This document shows positions 57,801 through 64,000 of a stretch of 64,000 nt of DNA, piece by piece. The stretch covers positions 101,541,689 to 101,605,688 of the forward strand of contig NC_072793.1 in assembly GCF_028583425.1 (NCBI RefSeq), in the 5' to 3' direction. Origin of the DNA: Eublepharis macularius. Lineage: Eukaryota; Chordata; Lepidosauria; Squamata; Eublepharidae. Numbering within the stretch: the stretch's first letter is position 1; every line of letters starts with the position of its first letter. The notes under the pieces were generated by a model, which saw only the letters and a program-made list of their open reading frames with translations, was not told the origin of the DNA and ran no database searches. A program made the translations under genes and the position numbers.

Positions 57801-60800
57801 CCCTACTTCTTGCATAAGTTAAAACCAGCAGATTTTCAATGATAATTGTGGTGATCCTGGTGAAGAAACACAGCTGGAGTCAAAGTCAAAGCAGGTGCAA
57901 GTTCGAGAAATCTGCTAAAGAGTTGGCTGACGCTCTTACCTTAGAGCAGGAGTTCAAGAAGTCATTGCTCAGACTAAGGTAAGACTTTAGCAGATTGGCC
58001 TTTACTCCGCGTGGGGGCTCAATAGTCATCTTGGATCCATTTTGGAGGATTGACACAGGAAACTTGTTACTAGGCAAACTGGTGAGCCAAAGGCGGAAGT
58101 CCCGGTGTACCTAGATAATTGACAGATAAAAACAAAATAATGCACCACTACAGGAAAAGAATTTCATTTATCCTTTGATGAATTCAATTTTCCATTGAAG
58201 AGTTCTTTTTGCCACCAGAAGAGAAGTGCTTTTCCATTAAAAGTAGACCAAATTAGTTTTTCCTAAAACAAATGTCTCTCAGAGGGAAAAATCTGGGAAA
58301 GGTTTTCTGCTTATCACTGTAGTCTTTCAAGAACCTCAAAACAGGGCTGGATTGAGGGGGGGCAGGGGGGGTAGCCTGCCCCCGGCACTGCCAAAGAGGG
58401 GGCGCCAGGCGCGGCTGCCAGCTGCCCAGGAGGCTGAACGCAGGGTTGGGAGACCCTCACCAGCCCCACCGATGGGGCGGCTGGCTGGCTTGCCGCGCGC
58501 ACAGGACCTCGCAGCCCTGCACTCAGCCACCAGTGTGGCAAGCCAGCTGCCCCAGCACACGCCTTCGCCGCCGCCAGCTCTGCGGCTCACCATGGACTGG
58601 GGCAGCCAGCTTGCCGCGCGGGCGGCACAGGGCAGTGGGGCACACTAACTGCGCGGAGGGCCTCCTAGCCCTGCGCTCAGCTGGCCATGCGGCAAGCCGG
58701 CCACCCCAGCACCTGGTGAGCCGCAGAGCTGTCGGCAGCGAGAGCGTGTGCTGGGGCAGCTAGCTTGCCGTGCGGGTGGCTGAGCACAGGGTTGGGAGGT
58801 CCTGTGCACGCGGCAAGCCAGCCAGCCGCCCCAGTGCACACCCGCGCCGCCGCCAGTTCCATGGCTCACTGGGCGCTGGAGCGGCCGGCTTGCCGCACAT
58901 GGCTCCTGCCCTGCGTGATGACGTCACAAAAGTGACATCATCACGCAGCGCCGGAAGCGAGCGCGCGCTGTGTGTGTGCAGAGCACCTGGGCAAGGTTTG
59001 CCCCGGGCGCCTGCACACCTGGATCCGGCACTGCCTCAAAAATGCTTTACTCAAGGGATCTTCAAACACAGGTTGTCCTAATTCAAGGACCACTACTATT
59101 GCTTTACTTTTGGAGTTTTTTAAAGGACCACTGTGACTACCTACAACTCCAGATAGCAATGAAACATTAACAATACACTATAAACTCCTAGAGATAGAAC
59201 AGTCAAAGGAGTGTCTGTTTCATCTTGCAATCATACTTCATTGTGGAACCGTTGCATTCTACAGCCTACCCAGCTTTTTACAACCACTCCTAGGTTTCAT
59301 TAAGGATCATATAAAACTTTGAAAAGGAAGTTGAGAACTCCAGAGACCGATTATGCCTATTACTCTCCAATCACACTGACTTTGTATACCCAAACATTTC
59401 CAAAGAGGGGGTTTGGTGATTCTTTAGAATTTCTGCTGAAGACTTAAACTATTCAGATTTCTAACGAGTAAAGGAATCATTGCTAGCTGTTGAAAAGCTC
59501 TTTCCCTTGAAAGTGGATAGCTTTGTGACTGAGTAGGCAAAACATGATTGGAGTTACTGTGACTAGGTAGAGGGCCTTTCCATTCAACATGTAAGACAGT
59601 CTTCAGATTTAAAAAGAAAATACCTACAGAAAGAAAGCACATGTGTAAGTCACCTTGTCTGGGTTAATACTTTCAATGAGTCTTTCCAAAGATGGCATCC
59701 AGCTTGGAGCCAAGTGGCAATTCTGGAAGAAGACCCACTTTCCACGTTCCATAGCACTGCGCATCATGGCTTCTGCACGGGGACCCTGAGAAGCAACATA
59801 GAATTGCTCAAAGCTGTGCCCATTCCTCAGCTGTATGATCACATTATGTAAGCATGCTATTAGTGGTGGAAGTAAAAATAAGTTCAGAATTTGTTTTCCT
59901 TTAAAACAAGCAACAGGACCTGAAAATGTGTGTGCAATATCTAATGAAAACCAAGGAGGTTAGACTGTTTAGGATGTAGAGCTCAGGCACCTGCTTAGCT
60001 CTCTAACCTTTTCAGTTTGCAGAAGTAGAATATGCAGATAAGCAAATAAATTTAATTTTCACTGATCTTCATGATTTATACAGGACATAGACTTTCTCCT
60101 GGGAATCTGAATGATCTTAGCATAGAATTTTTATTTTTGTATCTCAGGGTACATAGAAAAATGCTGGCTTGCATTAGAGACCCTGATTTCTGTCCCCATC
60201 TTAAAACACATTAGCTGCATCTATGCCTAAGAATTAAATGCCTACCCGATTATCCACAGGCACTGACTAGCTTATTCTATAAGCTACGCTGCACTTTTCC
60301 CTTCATCAGTATGAGTATTTGTGCTTTGCATTTTAGATCTTCATGAATTCATACTGAGTATTTATTCTAGTGATACTTGCAGGCCAAATTATTGGTTTTG
60401 TACCATCCCATTAGTGTGGAGCAGGTATAAACTGAATATGCAAAACCCCTGTATCTTATGAACATCGCTCTTGTTTGTACCTCCCCCACGTTATGACATA
60501 TATCTTTCTTATGCCACCAATCGGACCAGACGCTCACCTTTAAAATAATATGAGCCCCCTCACAAATCTGCTCCTGATTGCACATTAAGGTGCATCATTA
60601 TTCCCCCCCTTTCCACCCCGCATGCTTTCACTAGCACAAACAGACCGTAGGGGCAGGCTGTTTGTCTTACTGCTGGTTCCACATGTCTCCTGGGTTTTCC
60701 CCAACCCAACTTGCATTTAATTTATCATCTGATCATACTTTTGGATTACAGCCAGAAGGACCCAAGTTCAAATCACCAATCTGTCATGTAAGCTTGCTGG

Positions 60801-62559
60801 ATGACCTAGGGCCAGTCATGCCCTGGGGTTTTTGTTGTGAGGATAAAATGGAGGAGGGGAGAATGATGTTTTAAGCCACCTTCAGTCCCCACTGGAGAGA
60901 AAAGCAATGTACAAATATCTAAGTAAATAAACTCTTGGCAAATCAGAAACAGTAGAAAGGGCTTTATAAAAATAAGATTTGATTTAAGAGCATTGGGATA
61001 ATGGGAAAAGGAATAATGAATAATATTTACTTGTCCCTGGCCAAGAGAAATAGCAGAGAGCTTCTTGGAGAACTTCATTTCTTCAGCAAATTTGTAGAGA
61101 TCAGCAGCAGGATCAGTGCCTGGGGAGAGGACGAATATCAAGGGGGTGGTAGAAGCAGACTCCTTAAATACCAGTGTGAGATTTGCTGTCTGAAATGCAA
61201 AAAAAAAAATCTTCTAATTAATAACTGATAGCCAGTACTGGAAGGATGTGTTTGCTTAGTCAATGGACTTCTACTGCTGCTTGATTTTGTGTGTACTACA
61301 GGAAATAAATCTGTGGGAGTAGATGTCCTGTGGCATTACTCAAATTGGGCAGGAATCAGAAAAGACCACGGTAAGACTATGATGGCTTTACCCTATCACA
61401 CCTACATCCTCCTTCCCTTCTTCAACTGTAACTGGATACCTGTGGTTCAATAAAGTTCTGCCCCAAGTGTGCAGCCACAAAGTCCTGCATTGCATTCGTG
61501 ACTTTGTCCCCCCGTAAACAGCGAAGGACCAGCAACTTCTGAAAGGTATCCAGTTTGCTGTTCCAAATGCCAGGAAGCGGCTCTCTGCAAGAGAGGAACA
61601 GGCCATATCAGGGTTGCACATTATATAAAGAAAAATATACACATGTAACATGACAGGATAGATAATGGTAGTTTCCAGAAGAGGATGGGCTCATACAGTT
61701 TTCCCTGTAGCTGGTGTGGCTGCCAATAAAGTGGAGCAGTAACAGGATTTTCACCTGGCAGATTTCCATGCCCCACTCCCTAGCAGTGACCAGTCCCTTG
61801 GGCCACTGGGCTTCTACAATTTATAACAACAACAACAACATTTGATTTATATACTGCTCTTCAGGACATCTTAATATCCACTCAGAGTGGTTTACAATGT
61901 ATGTTATTATTATCTCCACAACAAACACCCTGTGAGGTAGGTGGGGCTGAGAGAGCTCCAGAGAGCTGTGACTAGCCCAAGGTCACCCAGCTGGCTTCAA
62001 GCGGAGGAGTGGGGAATCAAACCCTGCTCTCCAGATTAGAGTCCCACGCTCTTAACCACTACACCAAACTGGCTCCCTACAACTAGAATATCATTATATC
62101 AATATATCAATTATATCAATATCATTATATCAAAATCTGGTTCCCAACAGTGTAAAAACTGAAACAGATAATCCCTGAGGAAGTGGCCATTGTTGACCCT
62201 GAAAACATCTCTTGTAGCTTTTTTACAGAACTATTACTTACAAATAAATGTTACAGATAATATAATTTGAATACGTTGTAATGTACTATAATGGAGGGTA
62301 CCATCAGTTAAGCAAAAGCAAACATCAATATTGGTATCCATCCATATGGTAAGAAGAATCACCTGTGAGGTTCAACACTGTCAAAAATTGCTCGGAAAGC
62401 ATTCAGATTTGCCAAGAAGTCATCTGCAAATCTAGAAAAATGTTCCAGGTTATTTAAGGCCAAGATATCATTCCATGCCCTCTCATTTAACCATTCTGGA
62501 GCTGGATTCTCTCGCGAGGTCTTAACAGCACCACCAGACAGAAGGTATCGCCATTCCTC
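45874..62559 (-). CDS. DNAH1: DNAH1, axonemal dynein heavy chain 1, C-terminal 13 exons (partial)
   Basis: ATP-driven inner-arm dynein heavy chain of motile cilia and sperm tails. Exons on the minus strand, in coding order: 62363-62559, 61440-61584, 61031-61189, 59654-59785, 57940-58110, 57370-57549, 53451-53627, 51983-52153, 49846-49976, 47960-48104, 47384-47590, 46883-47117, 45874-45995. All are GT-AG with compatible phases: 2172 nt, 723 residues plus stop. The first four exons carry the AAA6/D6 P-loop region ([46 protein letters not shown]). Next come [13 protein letters not shown] and the AAA lid ([35 protein letters not shown]). The dynein C-terminal domain runs from [17 protein letters not shown] to [10 protein letters not shown]-stop. 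The protein matches human DNAH1 closely as recalled. The motor core and stalk lie beyond the window. Confidence 0.96.
48620..48720 (-). repeat. Retroelement tail, 'GGTGCCACTGGACTC' family
   Basis: Plus strand reads GGTCCAGTGGCACCTTAAAG then GGGTATGAGCTTTCATGAGT, the reverse of a tail with decayed hammerhead-like boxes (TCATGAAAGCTCATACC). Confidence 0.6.
48768..48970 (-). repeat. 5S-rRNA-derived SINE
   Basis: Minus-strand SINE whose head is a 5S rRNA piece (about 48890-48960). GGTCTCCCATCCAATCAC and GACCCTGCTTAGCTTCTGAG are the complement of the internal promoter part of 5S rRNA. The body (GTGCCCTCAAGTCAAAGCTG, AAGTGGTTTGCCAGTGCC) continues on its 3' side. Not a working 5S gene: incomplete and diverged. 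Confidence 0.8.
49665..49815. repeat. Inverted pair of 'GGTGCCACTGGACTC' family pieces
   Basis: Left piece (to about 49745) is reversed: GAGTCCAGTGGCACCTGATA ... GCTCACTTCATCAGATA. Right piece (from 49746) is forward: ATATGATGAAGTCATGTTAA ... TGGCTACCCATCTGGAA. The two meet head to head at CATCAGATATGATG, a fold-back layout like that of the Penelope copies. Confidence 0.55.
50585..51700. other. DNAH1 intron, dispersed-repeat-like, no exon
   Basis: 50608 (TAGGGGTGTGTGCC) looks like a hAT-type left end but no partner end was found. 51490-51560 resembles 45410-45500. Confidence 0.3.
51729..51854 (+). mobile_element. Solo Penelope-like 3' end with decayed hammerhead motif
   Basis: 126 bp matching the arm from TGACACTGAGAG to CAACAACC. 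CUGAAGA and GAAACGUC are kept, but stem II is altered (GCCCGUC in place of GCCAGC). Direct repeats TGAACGTACA (51704-51713, 51857-51866) flank it loosely. It lies in the DNAH1 intron next to the exon 51983-52153. Confidence 0.8.
52675..52917. mobile_element. hAT MITE with 8-bp target duplication, DNAH1 intron
   Basis: Same family as 44700: ends CAGGGCTTTTTTCTGGG and CTGAAAAAAAGCCCTG, perfect CTTACAAC at 52667-52674 and 52918-52925. Internal palindrome CTCCAGACAGAGGGGAG / CTCCCCTCTGTCTGGAG. Confidence 0.92.
52955..53070 (-). repeat. tRNA-SINE fragment
   Basis: Reverse SINE body: CTTTGTAAGGTGAGTTAGGC, GATTTGCCCAGGATCACCCA and GGGGATTTGAACCCTGATC (B box reversed). Confidence 0.6.
54039..54259. 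mobile_element. Palindromic fold-back repeat in DNAH1 intron
   Basis: Arms of about 85 bp: AATTACAACAACAGGAACTC ... CACAAACTCTCCAATTCAAC at the left, TTGGATTGGAGAGTTTGTG ... CCTGCTGTTGTAATT at the right. No coding content. Confidence 0.65.
55440..55662 (+). repeat. Dispersed amniote repeat, left half (split by Penelope-like insertion)
   Basis: GTGCCATCAAGTCGTCTCCG, ACCTATGGCGACCCTATGAA and CATCCTATCATCAACAG; continues after the insertion at 56748-56830 (CCTCAGTTTTGTCATTTTAG). Its head resembles the body of the 5S SINE at 48768. Confidence 0.6.
55742..55815 (-). ncRNA. Hammerhead-like ribozyme motif, second Penelope element, left arm
   Basis: Same core and stems as 14515-14587, unchanged by eye. 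Confidence 0.55.
55869..56424 (-). pseudogene. Penelope ORF remnant with GIY-YIG nuclease domain
   Basis: Minus-strand frame with [20 protein letters not shown] and the ORF end. The C-terminal unit (about [16 protein letters not shown]) is doubled by the 57-bp duplication. The reverse transcriptase is gone; the frame starts at the fold-back junction. Confidence 0.8.
56630..56703 (+). ncRNA. Hammerhead-like ribozyme motif, second Penelope element, right arm
   Basis: Same core and stems as 16846-16918, unchanged by eye. Confidence 0.55.
58342..59033. mobile_element. GC-rich, CpG-dense hAT MITE in DNAH1 intron
   Basis: Perfect 8-bp duplication CCTCAAAA (58334-58341, 59034-59041). Imperfect inverted ends CAGGGCTGGATTGAGG / CTGGATCCGGCACTG. 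The interior is several mutually inverted GC-rich units (GGCAAGCCAGCTGCCCCAGC and relatives) plus a 17-bp hairpin CTGCGTGATGACGTCAC at 58911-58948. No transposase; long chance frames here are compositional. Confidence 0.82.
60751..60932 (+). repeat. tRNA-derived SINE
   Basis: B-box-like CCAAGTTCAAATCACC, GACCTAGGGCCAGTCATGCC, GTTGTGAGGATAAAATGGAG and the tail CACTGGAGAGAAAAGCAATG with AAGTAAATAAA. Confidence 0.7.
61824..62077 (-). repeat. tRNA-derived SINE (Sauria/Squam type), minus strand
   Basis: Reverse copy with (AAC)n tail, GATTTATATACTGCTCTTCA, GGTGGGGCTGAGAGAGCTCC and ACCACTACACCAAACTGGCT. CTACAA on both sides may be part of the target duplication. Confidence 0.82.
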
Positions 62560-62884
62560 CTGCATATAGAATTCAGAGAGAGCATAGATTCAGCTACAAA
62601 ACAGAAAGATTAGGTCTTACCCCTTAATTTTCCTTCTGTGAATCTGCTGTGCCAACTGTGACCATGTAGAGATGCTCATCTTTCTGGCCCATAGATGGCA
62701 GGCTTACACATTTTTTTCTAACTGCCGTTTTTTTAATAACATAAAATCCAACCTGAATAAGAGTTCTAGTGAACTCTAAAAGCTCACACACTGTTATGTG
62801 TCATTGGGTTGCTCCTAATAAAAGATATTACATGGTTTGCGTTCTTGTCAAGATTCTGACAAGTTCATAGTAGAACCAGCCAGT

Positions 62885-63010
62885 GGAGCAGCCCTGTTAT
62901 CTGTTGCAGCAAAATACACAGGAATCCAGTGGCACTTTAAAAACTAGTCTAAGCTTTTCTGGAGTAGAACCCACTTTATCCGATGTATGTAAAAGGTACT
63001 CACATGAATT
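62885..63010 (-). repeat. Retroelement tail, 'GGTGCCACTGGACTC' family
   Basis: Plus strand GTTGCAGCAAAATACACAGG, AATCCAGTGGCACTTTAAAA and GTAGAACCCACTTTATCC. Reverse reads GGATAAAGTGGGTTCTACTC then CAGAAAAGC, a decayed hammerhead-like region. Confidence 0.6.
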
Positions 63011-63379
63011 TAAATAAGTGGGCTCTAGTCCACAAAATCTTTGACTAGAGCAAAACCCTTTTAGCTTACTTTTATACTGGTAGCAGAGGGATTTTAAGGA
63101 TATTTTTCTCTTACAGGAGGCTAACATTTAGAGCTCTTCTTAGTTCTGCAGTGCAAAAAACAGTACTGGGAATCTTGGAAGATGGAACAAACTTTACTCC
63201 AAAAGTTCATACAAGCAAACAGTACATAATTAGGGATTCATATTACCTTTTAAAGAGTTCATATTGCTGTTTATTCCTCTATTTTATAAAGTATTAAATA
63301 AGTAACTGTTCTTTCATATGTTCTTTACAATGATGGACACTAGTGTAAACTAAAAAAAAATGGAACTTTTTGGATTCAG

Positions 63380-63640
63380 GTATCATAAATCCGATAAATA
63401 TCAGTATTCCTGATATTCTAGTCCAAGAATACTGGTTTAGTATTCAAATTTGGCTTTTGGGGGGAATCTGAATATGCTCAACTCCGTTATTTCCTGTGGG
63501 GGAATCTTTTCAGGGGCCTGGAGGGACTATTTTTCATGCGGGCTACATAAAAAATTGCAGCATACTGAAGGCTACTTGTCCTATAAAGACCCCCCTTAAG
63601 TTTCAAGTGAATCAGGCCAAGAGGTCTCTAGGATAAAGAA
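63380..63640. repeat. Dispersed repeat of unknown class
   Basis: Contains GGGAATCTTTTCAGGGGCCT, GCGGGCTACATAAAAAATTG and AAGTTTCAAGTGAATCAGGC. I associate it with abundant lizard transposon debris but cannot name it. Confidence 0.4.
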
Positions 63641-63688
63641 GGCTCACTCAAGCACTGAAGAGCAAACACTGACTCACAGCCTTGCCAA

Positions 63689-64000
63689 AAGAACTAACAA
63701 AGCCCAACAGAAAAAGAGAATCCTAGCAGAACCTACCTGGCAAAACTCCTTGCTCTGAAAGTGCAGCTTGGGTTCCCCCCCCCCCGCCTTTTCTTTCCTT
63801 TCCAACAAAGGAGAAGGGGAAAGGGAGGGGGAGGGGGAGGGGCCTGGAGGGAGAGGGAGAGGTTCTCCCTCCTCCTGGCTGGGAAAGCAATGAAAAGGAA
63901 AGAAAAAGGAAGAAAAACCCAAGCTGCACTTTCAGGGTGAGGAGTTCTGCCAGGTGGATTCTGCTGGAATTCTCCAGTTCTGTTGGGAATTGTAAGTTCT
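63689..64000. mobile_element. Palindromic element cut by the window end
   Basis: Inverted repeat over the whole segment: AGAACTAACAAAGCCCAACA at the left mirrors the last bases of the window, and ACTCCTTGCTCTGAAAGTGC mirrors GCACTTTCAGGGTGAGGAGT. Purine-rich GAAAGGGAGGGGGAGGGGGA at the centre. Confidence 0.6.

Noticed and set aside
58336-58869. Alanine/proline-rich open frames of about 60-105 residues
   Set aside because: They lie within a GC-rich hAT MITE with target duplications and exist on both strands; composition explains them.
59786-59842. N-terminal extension of the DNAH1 exon at 59654-59785 in the same frame
   Set aside because: The conserved junction [14 protein letters not shown] and a good CAG acceptor at 59786-59788 place the boundary at 59785; the extension is intronic.
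63674-63929. Proline/serine-rich frames at the right end
   Set aside because: They fall in the palindromic purine/pyrimidine-rich element; no homologue recognised.

Overview
The window is nuclear DNA from an amniote, most probably a squamate reptile (lizard). It holds intron-rich vertebrate genes, tRNA-derived SINEs of the Sauria/Squam type, L2 and L1 LINEs, many hAT-derived MITEs and Penelope-like elements. Two host genes are clear, and they lie tail to tail. BAP1 (BRCA1-associated protein 1, a nuclear deubiquitinase) runs on the + strand from 19369 to 42498. Its 17 coding exons are all in frame and give a 728-residue protein. DNAH1 (axonemal inner-arm dynein heavy chain 1) runs on the - strand. 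Its last 13 coding exons lie between 45874 and 62559, and the rest lies beyond the window. BAP1 and DNAH1 are also convergent neighbours in human 3p21.1, so this block of synteny is old. PHF7, which in human sits head to head with BAP1, was not found in the 19 kb upstream.

Layout. 1-19130: no convincing host exon; a mosaic of repeats (a large hAT-like element with GC-rich internal repeats, an L2 fragment, nested hAT MITEs, SINEs, a 5'-truncated L1 and a fold-back Penelope-like element), plus one stretch around 3930-4500 that looks like a conserved non-coding element. 19130-19405: BAP1 promoter and first exon, with a short upstream ORF overlapping the BAP1 start. 19406-42364: BAP1 exons with repeat-filled introns. 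42499-44520: BAP1 3' UTR. 44521-45873: short intergenic stretch holding a hAT MITE. 45874-62559: DNAH1 exons; the introns carry a second fold-back Penelope-like element, a 5S-rRNA-derived SINE, GC-rich and palindromic MITEs and tRNA SINEs. 62560-64000: DNAH1 intron with a palindromic repeat cut by the window edge.

The most unusual material is the Penelope-like family. Two insertions (14449-16954 and 55676-56736) each consist of the 3' end of the element plus an inverted copy of that same end. Within each element the two arms match each other almost perfectly, including private changes. The arms carry a sequence that folds as a type I hammerhead ribozyme. Smaller pieces of the same end lie at 17507-17568 and 51729-51854. 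The L1 at 12761-14437 landed on the host/Penelope junction, which fixes the order of insertion.

All exon boundaries, repeats and matches were read by eye from sequence and recalled protein families; no search or folding program was run.
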